Source: Sphingobacterium haloxyli
Lineage (GTDB): Bacteria; Bacteroidota; Bacteroidia; Sphingobacteriales; Sphingobacteriaceae
Length of the DNA: 64,000 nt
NCBI RefSeq assembly: GCF_002980525.1
Contig: NZ_PVBQ01000001.1
Location: 310,001-374,000 of the forward strand
Direction: 5' to 3'
The notes under the pieces are model-generated. The model searched no databases. It had not been told where the DNA came from and worked only from the letters and a program-made list of their open reading frames with translations. Below are positions 45,953 through 55,206 of this stretch, piece by piece. The translations under genes were made by a program, and so were the position numbers. Numbering within the stretch: position 1 is the stretch's first letter; the number at the start of each line of letters is the position of its first letter.

Positions 45953-47791
45953 TTATTTCAATTTTTCTGCTTGGAAAAGCGATATCGCATATGCAGCTTC
46001 TCTATCTACCTCGTCAGCATCTTCCACATCAAAGTCCTGATCCGTTGGTGTATCGGCATCCGGATACCGACGCACGTCCCCTGTCCGGAACGATACACGG
46101 CTAATTTCACTTACCGGCTGGAAAAATAACCGGGTGCCTTTTTCCGTTCCGTTGATCTTGACTTGATAGGAACGCGTCTGTACATCTACCGTCAACTCCA
46201 TATGGTAGGTTTTTCCAGCATCATAAGAATGTAAGCCAGACAACCGATAACCGGCCTTGTTTTTAATCTGTCCGTCTGCATCAAACACTATACGGGCCGC
46301 TGCTTGTCCTAAATCATTGACAAGCTCGATTTGTAAGCTGCCGTGGTCCGCCTGCTGTGGTGTAACCGTAAAAGCAATTTTTACTTTCTCCGAAGATTCA
46401 ATTACCCGTTCCGCTTTCGCATAGTCAAACTTATCTTTATCCCGTAACATCAAGGCATTATCTTCTACCTTGACAGATGCCCATAGCGGACTATATATAT
46501 TCCATTGGTTGAATACCTCGGTCGCATTTTTTGAGAAGTCGTCATGTACTTTATCCTCGACGACTGCCGTAATCGGTACGGGTACTTTCGACACCCACAT
46601 ATCTTCTTTGTTTATGCTGTACGTCACCCACATATTACCATCTGGCGGCAAGCCGTTCCCCTCCTGTATCCCTCTCGGGTATTGTGGCCCATACGACTTA
46701 TAGTTCCCGCCGTAACGCATGGTGGTGATTTCACCGTTGATCAATAGCAAATCGGTATACGTTAAGCCGTCGTTGCTTGTAGATACCGCTAAAGGCCAAC
46801 GAAACTCCGACGGGTTGTAAACGGTGGCAAAGCGATTGTCGGATGTCCGTTGGCCCCATATTTTAGCGTTACTGTTTACAAAACCTGGTGCACGCAAAGG
46901 ATCGTACGCCCAACTTTTGCCTTTATCTTTGCTTACCGATGTCAGCGCATGCTTCCACATACCCACCACATCGCCGTTATCCAATGTATAATAAGCAAAC
47001 GCCTTTAGCGGACGATTGTAAGGAATCAAAGGGTCGTCACGATCGGCTTCTTCTACCCACTGTTGCATTTGCAAGGGTTGCTCCATTAGCTCCTTGCATG
47101 CTTGCACAAATGCCTTGTCTTTACTCTTTGTATACAGCGGGTATATCGCTAACTTTTGGTCAAATGAAGAATTAAAACGAATAAAATAAATAGGTCCGAA
47201 AGAACCGTCTTTCTTAATTTCCCGGACGACACGTCCTACGCCATATCCGTCGTTAGGGCTGTCTTTTGCATCGAGTGCTACCCCGTAATACCCGATAGTT
47301 AACAGTTTACCATTTTTAGCCGTGTAAAACCCCATACGCTGGTGCATAATCGCGTATAAATCTTTACCAGCTTTGTCGGTTCTACCGGGCTTACTAAAAC
47401 CTTCCGGCACCGGATAAGGAGGGAAAAGCTCGATAGGATCCGACCAGTTATAGCCATCCTTGGAGGTCTGGAGTACGGATTTACCTTTGCCGATATGCTC
47501 CCCCACAGGATTACCTAAAAACTGTAAATAATAAGTTTCGTTCCAGTACGCTAAAAACGGCTGATGATTATAGGTGAAATCGTGTCCGCCTGCTCGTTCT
47601 GGATACGCTCTGCTTGCCCGGAAGGTTTGTATATTGTGCGTCCCCACCGCGGGTTTCAGCTGCCCATGGTGATAGTCTACGTTAGACAGGGTCTTTCCTA
47701 CGTATTTCATCGTATCTTGTGCCGAAGCACCATACGCCGCACATAACAAGGTAATTCCTAATATCGTTGATCTCATCTTTTTATCACTCAT
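45953..47791 (-). CDS. Secreted seven-bladed propeller, GH145/PL-like, with C-terminal sandwich
   Basis: 612 residues; the start may be five codons later (MRSTILGITLLCAAYGASAQ), which gives a cleaner signal. Residues about 28-420 form a propeller of the type seen in GH145 and related rhamnose-glucuronate enzymes: VDYHHGQLKPAVGTHNIQ, HDFTYNHQPFLAYWNETYYL (His76), LFPPYPVPEGF, GVGRVVREI. Residues about 430-612 resemble a jelly-roll or LamG-like sandwich (DHGSLQIELVNDLGQAAARIVFD). A catalytic His and lyase or hydrolase chemistry are known for relatives; which one applies here is uncertain. It lies between GH2 (20 bp) and GH43 (13 bp). Confidence 0.75.
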   Translation of the reverse strand: MSDKKMRSTILGITLLCAAYGASAQDTMKYVGKTLSNVDYHHGQLKPAVGTHNIQTFRASRAYPERAGGHDFTYNHQPFLAYWNETYYLQFLGNPVGEHIGKGKSVLQTSKDGYNWSDPIELFPPYPVPEGFSKPGRTDKAGKDLYAIMHQRMGFYTAKNGKLLTIGYYGVALDAKDSPNDGYGVGRVVREIKKDGSFGPIYFIRFNSSFDQKLAIYPLYTKSKDKAFVQACKELMEQPLQMQQWVEEADRDDPLIPYNRPLKAFAYYTLDNGDVVGMWKHALTSVSKDKGKSWAYDPLRAPGFVNSNAKIWGQRTSDNRFATVYNPSEFRWPLAVSTSNDGLTYTDLLLINGEITTMRYGGNYKSYGPQYPRGIQEGNGLPPDGNMWVTYSINKEDMWVSKVPVPITAVVEDKVHDDFSKNATEVFNQWNIYSPLWASVKVEDNALMLRDKDKFDYAKAERVIESSEKVKIAFTVTPQQADHGSLQIELVNDLGQAAARIVFDADGQIKNKAGYRLSGLHSYDAGKTYHMELTVDVQTRSYQVKINGTEKGTRLFFQPVSEISRVSFRTGDVRRYPDADTPTDQDFDVEDADEVDREAAYAISLFQAEKLK

Positions 47792-47804
47792 AACTTGTAA
47801 CTCA

Positions 47805-48719
47805 TCACTTATCCAACAACCTATTCAAATCCTTTTTGGAAGCTTTGAAGATCGTTCCGTGTTTATGTCCTTCTGGGACGCTAATCTTATCGTTAACTTT
47901 TTTGAACGTTTTAAAATCTGTGGTTGACACCGCTTCATAGCTTTTGCTACCATAGGAGTCAAAATAGATCAACCACTCACCCCCCAATTTGATCACACTA
48001 GGCCCTTCTGTTTTAAAATCAGAATACGGCTCCGACACATTTTCGTAAGGCCCTAACGGATTGTCCGCAAAAGCGACTTTCAAATTACGATTCGGACGTG
48101 TGTTGTCTTTTAATACCAATACATAATCGTCTTTATCTTTCTTTACAATCACCGCATCGATGATGCTGAAACCGGGATCCGCAAATAGTTTGGTTTCTGT
48201 AAACGTTTCGAAATCCTTGGTCGTCGTGTAGTACATTCGATGGTTGTTTCTTTCTTCCTCTTCCCCTTTCGGAAAACGTTCTGGAATAGTTGACGCCCAG
48301 ATAATAATAAACCGGTCTTCATCTTCATCGTAGAACAGTTCTGGCGCCCAGATATTCACGGTGCTAGTTTCATGTTCCATAACGGGCACGATCTTTTTGT
48401 TTTCCCAATGGATAAGATCTTTAGACGAAGCATACCCGATACCTTCATTTCCTTGCCAGCCGATTGTCCAGACCAAATGATAAATTCCTTTATCATCACG
48501 CACCATGGACGGGTCACGCATAATCTTCTGTTCGCCTAATTCGGGTTTCAGAAAGATACCATCAATTGCTGTCCAGGAATAGCCATCTTCACTGTAGAGA
48601 TAGCGTAGCCCTTCATCGGCGGGTTCACGAAAAGAAGTAAACATATAAACATCCCTCTGGCACGAAGCCAAAAGGGATGCCGCTAACACAACAACTAAAA
48701 GATTTAATTTTGTTCTCAT
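47805..48719 (-). CDS. GH43-family lipoprotein glycosidase
   Basis: 304 residues, lipobox LLASC with Cys20. A single five-bladed propeller carries the GH43 acid residues: Asp69 in RDPSMV (base), Asp188 in IIDAVIV (modulator) and Glu238 in TEGPSVI (acid), plus NIWAPELFYDED. Such enzymes remove alpha-L-arabinofuranose, beta-xylose or galactose. The subfamily is not resolvable by eye; one resembling GH43_18 enzymes from RG-II loci is possible. Its start overlaps the GH140 stop by one base, so the two are co-translated. Confidence 0.88.
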   Translation of the reverse strand: MRTKLNLLVVVLAASLLASCQRDVYMFTSFREPADEGLRYLYSEDGYSWTAIDGIFLKPELGEQKIMRDPSMVRDDKGIYHLVWTIGWQGNEGIGYASSKDLIHWENKKIVPVMEHETSTVNIWAPELFYDEDEDRFIIIWASTIPERFPKGEEEERNNHRMYYTTTKDFETFTETKLFADPGFSIIDAVIVKKDKDDYVLVLKDNTRPNRNLKVAFADNPLGPYENVSEPYSDFKTEGPSVIKLGGEWLIYFDSYGSKSYEAVSTTDFKTFKKVNDKISVPEGHKHGTIFKASKKDLNRLLDK

Positions 48720-50137
48720 TATAAACTATCTAAAATCAGCACCCAATCAGTCCCATCTTTTGCTTCTCCCGCTGGTTTGAATGTTTGTACACCTGTATTT
48801 TCTACCTCACCAATAACGGTCTCTTCGCCATTTCGCGGATTGAACCAAGAGGCTTTCACTTTGTCTCCTTTAATTTTACCCATATTGATTTTCATTTCTC
48901 TACCGTTGTAATTGTAGATAAATGCATAGTTATCCGTACGGGTTGCTAGTAAACGGTTATACTTTTCACCATTTTCAGCAATCAGCGTCTGGTCCGGAAC
49001 GCGCTCAAAATAGGCATCTCTGGACAACATTAAATCTTTTAAATACTGCATTTGCGATGCTCCCGGTGCATTTAGCCCTTCGGTCCAGAGCTCCGACGAG
49101 CCATAGGCTGTCGTCGAATCGGTTGCCGAGTGCATTTGCATAACCGAATTCTGTCCATAGGTATATCCAAACGCTCCTGCAAATACAGACCAATATCCAT
49201 AGCGACGCACATCGTGGTCTTTCCAACGTGGTTCTTTAATATCATGTAGACCTTGTGGAATTCCCTCATACGACGGTTCGCCATCAATGGTTGGCTTTAC
49301 AGGACTTAATGCCCAGTCGACCTCCATAAATTTCCAGTTGTCCTCGCCATAGTGTTTATTTTCATTGCGGGAGGTATCTTGATCGTAACGTCTGTGACCA
49401 GATTGCACCATATTAAAATCCAACCACGATTCGTTGTGAAACCAATCCGAAGAAGCAGTTCTGCCCCGCGGATGAAAAGTCATTAGGTGATTTTGATCGA
49501 TCGCCTTAATGGTTTTTCCCAATTCCAACCAAGCGGCAGTAGAATCCGAACCGTGGATATCGCCTCCGTTCAACCAAATGATATTCGATTTATCTTTCCA
49601 GCGTTCGGCTAGAAACGTGCCGTATTCAGTAGCCTGTTTTACCGACATCATTCCAGCTTTCACGGGCGATCCCCATACCGGTACTACAGCCATGTAAATA
49701 CCTTTTTCTGCTGCTTTATCAATAATATAATCGACGTGATCCCAATAGTCATATTCTTCGTCCACGTCCGGGTTGTTGCCCTCTGTCACGAGTGGGCGGG
49801 CAATATCCTTATTCACAACCGAGGAATCGCCATAGACATTTACTGACGGAACTGTATGCAACACCATCGCTTGCACCACATTGAACCCTTTTTGTTTTCT
49901 ATCGTCCAAATACTGTTCCGCCTCATCCCTGTTCAGTTTGTTAAACAACAGCCAGCCTGTATCGCCAAGCCAAAAGAAAGGTTTGCCATCGTCAGTGGTC
50001 AGATACCTTCCGTTTTCCGACACCTTCAACGCAGGCATTCCGGTGGACGATGTGTTTTGATCAGAAGGAGATGTACAGGATGATAAAAGTGCTCCTGCGC
50101 ATACAAATGGTAATAATTTTTTACGAATAGACATCAT
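48719..50137 (-). CDS. GH140 apiosidase-type hydrolase, lipoprotein
   Basis: 472 residues, lipobox LLSSC with Cys21. The N-terminal (beta/alpha)8 barrel is of the DUF4038 type with the hallmark PFFWLGDTGWLLFNKLNRDEA. Candidate acid/base Asp193 (LNGGDIHGSD) and nucleophile Glu287 (TIDGEPSYEG) line up with the pair reported for the Bacteroides RG-II apiosidase BT1012. The C-terminal sandwich has KASWFNPRNGEETVIGEV. GH140 removes the D-apiose-linked chain from galacturonate of RG-II, so this enzyme would supply apiose to the catabolic run at 14288-28742. One base separates it from the next upstream gene. Confidence 0.9.
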   Translation of the reverse strand: MMSIRKKLLPFVCAGALLSSCTSPSDQNTSSTGMPALKVSENGRYLTTDDGKPFFWLGDTGWLLFNKLNRDEAEQYLDDRKQKGFNVVQAMVLHTVPSVNVYGDSSVVNKDIARPLVTEGNNPDVDEEYDYWDHVDYIIDKAAEKGIYMAVVPVWGSPVKAGMMSVKQATEYGTFLAERWKDKSNIIWLNGGDIHGSDSTAAWLELGKTIKAIDQNHLMTFHPRGRTASSDWFHNESWLDFNMVQSGHRRYDQDTSRNENKHYGEDNWKFMEVDWALSPVKPTIDGEPSYEGIPQGLHDIKEPRWKDHDVRRYGYWSVFAGAFGYTYGQNSVMQMHSATDSTTAYGSSELWTEGLNAPGASQMQYLKDLMLSRDAYFERVPDQTLIAENGEKYNRLLATRTDNYAFIYNYNGREMKINMGKIKGDKVKASWFNPRNGEETVIGEVENTGVQTFKPAGEAKDGTDWVLILDSL

Positions 50138-50138
50138 A

Positions 50139-53100
50139 TTACTGCTTAGTTATCCAGATAATTTCTGGGCTATTTTTAAACGTTTTTAAGGCGACGCGTG
50201 TTCCCGTTTTTACACGTTCCGATCCCAAAATTGCGCCGGTTTTTGGATGGATATGGTATGCTTTATAATTTCCTTTCCATGCTGGCAAGTCCACTTCGAG
50301 GGATCCTTTACCGGCATTGTAAAAAATGGCAGCGTCTGCTCCTTGTAAGCACCACACACTGTCTTGTATCTTAGTTTCCATACCGGAAGCTTCTTTATAA
50401 AAATCCGCGTGTGCCACTCGCGGCACGTTCGCCATCGATCCGCCGGCCATAAATACCGCCCAGGCCTGTTCCGGATAACTGCTACTATGATAAACTACAG
50501 CTTTATCGGGAAATTTGGCACGGTATTCAGAAACCGCGCGGTACACCTGTTCGGGCGACGTTCCGCTAGATTTCATCTTGCGTGCATGTTGACGTGGCGC
50601 AAGATTCTTTCCACCTTCCGGCGCATAAGGATCTCCATTCTTTTGGTAATACCAATACCGGATATCGATTACCTGAATCTCGCTGGCACGCTCCGCATCC
50701 GCTAAGATAGCATCCTGCACATCTTTGGTAGCGCTGAGTCCGATCATGGGATTATAACCCGTCTCGGCCTTCCATTCCTTGATAACATCTATCCAAAACT
50801 GAACGAAATGTAATGGGCCGGTATATTCCGCACTGATCAATTGAATGACACCTGTGTTGTCTTTGAAGTTTTCTAAACATTGGCGGATATACGCCCTGTG
50901 CAATTCGCGACGCGCAGGATGGGTAACATCATAAAATTGTTCCGCCATAAAAATCCGCTTATCGCCTGCATACGGTACAGGTTCTGGGAAACCTACGTCG
51001 TTGATGTTATTTGCCGTTCGCCACGGGGAATCCGTGTAATGTGCACCTGCTTCCAAAATATTGTGCTGAAAATAATTCTGATGCAACAACACCAGTCCTT
51101 TTTGGTCTGCTAGATCTGCAAACTGTTTAAGGCGGTCCCAATAGAAGGGGTTATATTTTGTCAAATCATATTTCGATAAACCATCATACGCCAGCCCTTG
51201 CCCACTTCTGGCAAAAGGCAATTCATAGAACGGAGGCCATACTTCGCCATCCATCCGGCGTATCCGCTCGTGGTCGTCCCGACGGCGATCATACCATAAA
51301 CCATAGTTATGATCTATACTCAAGATATGATTTGCCAACATACTATCCACCACTTCGTGCAGATCATCCGTCAGACCAGTTCCAGTCTCTCCAGGAACAT
51401 AGCGGGTAATATGCGGCTTGGCGTCTTTCAGTCCACGCGGACGGATATTACCGTTCCACCATTGAATATCGTGTTTACGCCCTACGATCACCTCATCATC
51501 ACGCACCAACCAACCATTCTTGATGGTCATATCGGCTGCTTTCACTACGCCCTTCTTCTGCGGAACATCTTTCGCTGTCAGTGCCCTTGTGTTTTCAACG
51601 TCTATGTCCAGCGGCTGGCGTTCCGATACGCTGGTTATCAAATCTTTCAGTTGCAAAGCGGGTTCCTTTGCCATTTCAGTCAACTCCTGGGCTTCGGCTA
51701 TCGTCGGGCTCGTGGATGCTTCAGTCGTCATCGGCAACAGCACCGTCCTTTCTTTAGCGGACTGTCCTATGCGCTCTTGCAGTTGCGCATAATACAAGCT
51801 CCGCGGGTTAATATGGCTATTCGATTCCGCCCAATAGGCATCTCCCTGGAATTGCGCCCAGAGACCGAACCCCCAGTTCTGTGCAGTTGGCGGTTGTACA
51901 TTTTCTATCAGTGCTGCCGTAGATTGCCACAAAACGCTATTTGCAGCGGTCCAGCCAGCACCTTTTCCATCCTGTCCTCGGTTGCCATAACGCAGCGCTT
52001 GTGCATCGATATCGACAATATCAAATAATACCCCAGAAGCCCAGCTATCTATCGTACCACTAAAACTGTACGGCTCTACGGCCTGACATTGTACAAAAGC
52101 ATTCGGACCGGCAGCTACAAAACCTACTGCGAAATCATGATAGCCTTTTTCCGAATACAGTCGCTGGAACAACGTCTGTTGGCCTCGGGTATAAAAGGTA
52201 TATCTTCGCTGTCCTCCGATTTCAGAAACGGGATCTCTCGAGATACAATCTTCAACGGTCAACTTACTGGAAGTTTCTTTTGCATACACCGCTGATCCCG
52301 CAAAGTGGCGGAACTGCATGCGCCGAACCCATACATTCGCTGCATTTTCAACTGTAATAGCCATCCATCGATGGTCTTCATCTTTTGGATTCGACGCGTT
52401 ATAAGTTGATTCCAGTAGTATATTTTCAATACCGACCTGCGTAATCCGGCCGTTCCACGTATATTTCTCCACCTTAGCACCACCATAACGTTGGTCTAAA
52501 GCTATCGTGAGGGGAACATCTACCTCAACTAAGTCTCCTTCGATACGAACGACTGTCCGATCCCAAGTTGTATTCCAGTACCCTGGCTTCCAACCCAAGA
52601 ACGACATCCCGCCTCCAAACTCTTCCGCTTTCAGCGTCTTAATCCATTCGTCTGTTGACGGACGGGTAATCATGATGCGGTCGCCCGTGCGCAGATCGCC
52701 TGCATTATCCACATGAAACGTCCGCGCATTTACAGGAACATAAGCGTCCCGAACCTCTCGTTTTTCTTCACGAACGATATCAGGCTGTCCTGCTATACGG
52801 ATTAACGTTTCTCTGGTTGTGCCTTCACCTATCAACGAGGTACCGTTTTCTGTAAAACCGGAACCTCTCAGTACTACACCGGAAGTATGCAGCTTCAAAG
52901 AAGCCGATAGGTAGTATTTTCCCGGTTGCAACAGCACCGCTCCACGTAAGCCTTGCTCATCCACAGGCAACTGTGACACATAATCAATCGCCGCTTGGAT
53001 ACGTGCCGTAGCGTCGCCATCTTGTATCGGCACAACCATTTTCACTGGCGCGTCGGGAATAGCTTTGTTACCGCCCTCATAGCCTGCATGCGAAAAATCA

Positions 53101-53276
53101 GGAATGCGGTTGCCCAGTGAATCCTGTTGGTAGACTAACTTTCCTTCCTTCCAAATTAAGGGTTTAGCGGCATCTTGCGTATATCCTACAAAACAGCTGA
53201 CGAAAAACAACGCAAACCCCAGCAATATTCTACTCGGAAACCATGGACAAAATATATGTTTATTATTCAACTTCAA
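50139..53276 (-). CDS. Two-domain protein: parallel beta-helix plus TIM-barrel (DUF4955/DUF6298-like)
   Basis: 1045 residues with signal ending near VGYTQ (residue 34). Residues about 60-500 look like a parallel beta-helix of the pectate-lyase kind (AAIDYVSQLP, GRITQVGIENILLES, MAITVENAANVWVRRMQFRHF). Residues about 620-1000 look like a glycosidase-type barrel (SIDHNYGLWYDRRRDDHERI, LLHQNYFQHNILEAG, QLISAEYTGPLHFVQFW, AVVYHSSSYPEQAWAVFMAGG); Glu in LISAEYTG is a candidate acid. This is the first gene of the long run to 28918, beginning from a TAnnTTTG promoter at 53375. Likely pectin-related; no activity can be assigned with certainty. Confidence 0.78.
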   Translation of the reverse strand: MKLNNKHIFCPWFPSRILLGFALFFVSCFVGYTQDAAKPLIWKEGKLVYQQDSLGNRIPDFSHAGYEGGNKAIPDAPVKMVVPIQDGDATARIQAAIDYVSQLPVDEQGLRGAVLLQPGKYYLSASLKLHTSGVVLRGSGFTENGTSLIGEGTTRETLIRIAGQPDIVREEKREVRDAYVPVNARTFHVDNAGDLRTGDRIMITRPSTDEWIKTLKAEEFGGGMSFLGWKPGYWNTTWDRTVVRIEGDLVEVDVPLTIALDQRYGGAKVEKYTWNGRITQVGIENILLESTYNASNPKDEDHRWMAITVENAANVWVRRMQFRHFAGSAVYAKETSSKLTVEDCISRDPVSEIGGQRRYTFYTRGQQTLFQRLYSEKGYHDFAVGFVAAGPNAFVQCQAVEPYSFSGTIDSWASGVLFDIVDIDAQALRYGNRGQDGKGAGWTAANSVLWQSTAALIENVQPPTAQNWGFGLWAQFQGDAYWAESNSHINPRSLYYAQLQERIGQSAKERTVLLPMTTEASTSPTIAEAQELTEMAKEPALQLKDLITSVSERQPLDIDVENTRALTAKDVPQKKGVVKAADMTIKNGWLVRDDEVIVGRKHDIQWWNGNIRPRGLKDAKPHITRYVPGETGTGLTDDLHEVVDSMLANHILSIDHNYGLWYDRRRDDHERIRRMDGEVWPPFYELPFARSGQGLAYDGLSKYDLTKYNPFYWDRLKQFADLADQKGLVLLHQNYFQHNILEAGAHYTDSPWRTANNINDVGFPEPVPYAGDKRIFMAEQFYDVTHPARRELHRAYIRQCLENFKDNTGVIQLISAEYTGPLHFVQFWIDVIKEWKAETGYNPMIGLSATKDVQDAILADAERASEIQVIDIRYWYYQKNGDPYAPEGGKNLAPRQHARKMKSSGTSPEQVYRAVSEYRAKFPDKAVVYHSSSYPEQAWAVFMAGGSMANVPRVAHADFYKEASGMETKIQDSVWCLQGADAAIFYNAGKGSLEVDLPAWKGNYKAYHIHPKTGAILGSERVKTGTRVALKTFKNSPEIIWITKQ

Positions 53277-53373
53277 TACCGTTTTAAAAAGATCTACAAC
53301 GCTTTAAATAAATCAGTTAGATATCTCGACCATAACTTGAAATTTTTGTATCTAAGCTTACTTATCGTTTACA

Positions 53374-53436
53374 CAAACATAGCCAAAAGGCCAAAACCAT
53401 GTTTATAGTATTTTCTCCAGCTATTGTACCATTTTG
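53374..53436. repeat. Promoter-linked 63-bp element, copy A
   Basis: A 63-bp stretch aligns without gaps to 55152-55214, about 70 percent identical by hand count, with shared blocks such as ACAAAC at one end, ACCATG and TTATA in the middle and CTCCAGCT/TTCCGGCT near the other end. It lies just upstream of the gene at 53276 and holds a TAnnTTTG box. Common regulation of this operon and the pectate lyase gene is suggested. Confidence 0.6.
53375..53382 (-). promoter_or_regulatory. Candidate -7 promoter box TATGTTTG for the 16-gene run
   Basis: TATGTTTG on the minus strand fits the Bacteroidota -7 consensus TAnnTTTG. The start codon follows 98 bp later. No -33 TTTG is seen at the expected distance, which fits an activator-dependent promoter. 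Confidence 0.5.
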
Positions 53437-53503
53437 CCGGTCAATGCCAGAACCGTGAACCCCGATAAGTAGCAAATAAACACAATACTTACGACTATCC
53501 GGG

Positions 53504-53540
53504 TATAAAAAACGCTCGTCTATTTCCGGTAGACGAGCGC
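53504..53540 (-). terminator. Rho-independent terminator after the pectate lyase gene
   Basis: Arms CGCTCGTCTA and TAGACGAGCG (53513-53522 and 53530-53539) pair perfectly over 10 bp with a 7-nt loop, followed on the minus strand by six T. It is 20 bp after the pectate lyase stop codon. Confidence 0.9.
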
Positions 53541-53560
53541 TTCGTTGGGATAATTGTGTA

Positions 53561-55123
53561 CTAACTTATCGTGTCAACATTATTACCAAGATTCCGGTAA
53601 TCAATCTTTTCTTTCGGATTTGTTCCGTTCAAGTATTCTTCCACATTGGTATAACCATCGCCGTCGGCGTCCTTAGCACCATCCGTAGCGTCGTTTGGAT
53701 CTAAGCCATATTTTATTTCCCATTCATCCGGCATGCCATCGCCATCGGTATCAACAAGCACTTCCGCAGGGTCGTAAGTTAACTCCGGGTAACCACCCAC
53801 TTCATCCACAGTCTTGATAATGCCGGTTTTGGTTGTTGGCTTTCCCGTACGCACCGTTTCCACCACGCGAGCATCAACCACATCTCTTTTCGGCAAGGTG
53901 GCTCCTGCTTTCGCCAATACGGCTTCGAAAGCATCTTCTGCCGTTTGGTGTGGGGCTACCGGCCACCCCTCAAATGGCGTGTACACACGTGCATATTTTT
54001 CCGCTTCATTTTCGTTCGGAATGATCGATCCTTTCGTTTCTTTTACACGCATACCCGCCCAGTTATTTTGGGTAACTTCCTCGTTGTCGTGCATGACATT
54101 GCCGGCCACGTACCATTTTCCTGGACGATTTACCTCTTTCGGATACCAATCACCCGCTGCCCATGCATTGCCTGGTGAGTACATACTACGTTGTTCGATA
54201 CGCGCTATGACGCCACGCATATTGTCATTCGTCGCCGGTCCTGGCCTGAAATAGTTATTAATGATATTAATTAACGAAGTCTCATCGCCACCATCTATCG
54301 TCCGATGACGCCAGTTGAAAAGCACATTATATCGAAAATCAAACGCGCCCGACATACCAATAGACGGGTTTCGTGCCGTGTTGCTCGCAAAGAGATTATG
54401 ATGGAATGTAGACGGTGTGCCGCCCCAAGTGGCACCGAAAGCATGACCTTTAGCATCCAAGGCTTCACTTGAAATCGTCCATTGAATCGTGATGTTTTTT
54501 GCAGGATCTTTAATTTGCGTGCTTCCGTCTAACGATGGTCTCATGTGCCGGTAAAGGGAAATATTCTCGTCCATACCCCAGCTTGTGGAACAGTGGTCAA
54601 TGATTATGTGATGATGCGGATTTCCGCCAATGTTGTCATCCCCTTGTCCACCGACGGGCACACCACGGCGCACCCGGAGGTGTCTAACAATAACGTTGTG
54701 TGTGTTGATATTAAGCGTACCAGCGATACAGATACCGTCACCGGGTGCAGATTGGCCTGCAATGGTAATATCGGGATGATTGATATTTAGGTCTCCATTC
54801 ACTTTTATCGTGCCCGCGACGCGAAATACGACGATACGCGGTCCTTTTGCTTCTAGAGCGGCACGTAAGCTACCCTCACCGTTATCATTGAGATTCGTCA
54901 CTGCGATTACTTTTCCTCCGCGGCCACCTGTCGTAAACATCCCCCCGCCCCAAGCTCCGGGAAATGCTGGAATAACCTCTTCGGGCAATCTTGGAGGATG
55001 TGGAGGGATTTGTCCGCGTTCGGGTTGCCCCGCTTGTTGCGCCTGCACACCGGCTCCAGCAGATAACAGCGTCATCAAAAGCAAGCCCTTTATTGTTCTG
55101 TGTGAAAATGTCTTCATGTTCAA
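53561..55123 (-). CDS. Secreted pectate lyase, PL1-like, with calcium-repeat C-terminus
   Basis: 520 residues, signal ending near VQAQ (residue 29). A proline-rich linker leads into a parallel beta-helix: IPAFPGAWGGGMFTTGGRGGKVIAVTNL, GSLRAALEAKGPRIVVFRVAGTI, ITIAGQSAPGDGICIAG, HHHIIIDHCSTSWGMDENISLY. This N-terminus is typical of bacterial PL1 lyases. Residues about 455-505 carry Asp-rich calcium-type repeats (DTDGDGMPDEWE, DADGDGYTNVEEYLNGT). It stands alone between a promoter at 55153 and a terminator at 53504. It would cleave the homogalacturonan backbone by beta-elimination; the catalytic Arg was not located with certainty. Confidence 0.9.
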   Translation of the reverse strand: MNMKTFSHRTIKGLLLMTLLSAGAGVQAQQAGQPERGQIPPHPPRLPEEVIPAFPGAWGGGMFTTGGRGGKVIAVTNLNDNGEGSLRAALEAKGPRIVVFRVAGTIKVNGDLNINHPDITIAGQSAPGDGICIAGTLNINTHNVIVRHLRVRRGVPVGGQGDDNIGGNPHHHIIIDHCSTSWGMDENISLYRHMRPSLDGSTQIKDPAKNITIQWTISSEALDAKGHAFGATWGGTPSTFHHNLFASNTARNPSIGMSGAFDFRYNVLFNWRHRTIDGGDETSLINIINNYFRPGPATNDNMRGVIARIEQRSMYSPGNAWAAGDWYPKEVNRPGKWYVAGNVMHDNEEVTQNNWAGMRVKETKGSIIPNENEAEKYARVYTPFEGWPVAPHQTAEDAFEAVLAKAGATLPKRDVVDARVVETVRTGKPTTKTGIIKTVDEVGGYPELTYDPAEVLVDTDGDGMPDEWEIKYGLDPNDATDGAKDADGDGYTNVEEYLNGTNPKEKIDYRNLGNNVDTIS

Positions 55124-55152
55124 AGTTTATTTAGTTATTCATTTACTCTAAA

Positions 55153-55160
55153 CAAACGTA
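55153..55160 (-). promoter_or_regulatory. Candidate -7 promoter box TACGTTTG for the pectate lyase gene
   Basis: TACGTTTG on the minus strand matches TAnnTTTG. The ATG is at 55121-55123, giving a leader of roughly 25 nt. It lies directly after the T-run of the hairpin at 55167-55203. Confidence 0.5.
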
Positions 55161-55203
55161 ATAAAAAGAGCCGGACCATGCTTATAACATATTTTCCGGC
55201 TCT
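55161..55203 (-). terminator. Rho-independent terminator of the SusC/SusD operon
   Basis: Arms AGAGCCGGA (55167-55175) and TCCGGCTCT (55195-55203) pair over 9 bp around a 19-nt loop; on the minus strand the hairpin is followed by TTTTTAT. It would end transcripts coming from the SusD gene and the structured block. Confidence 0.75.
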
Positions 55204-55206
55204 TGT

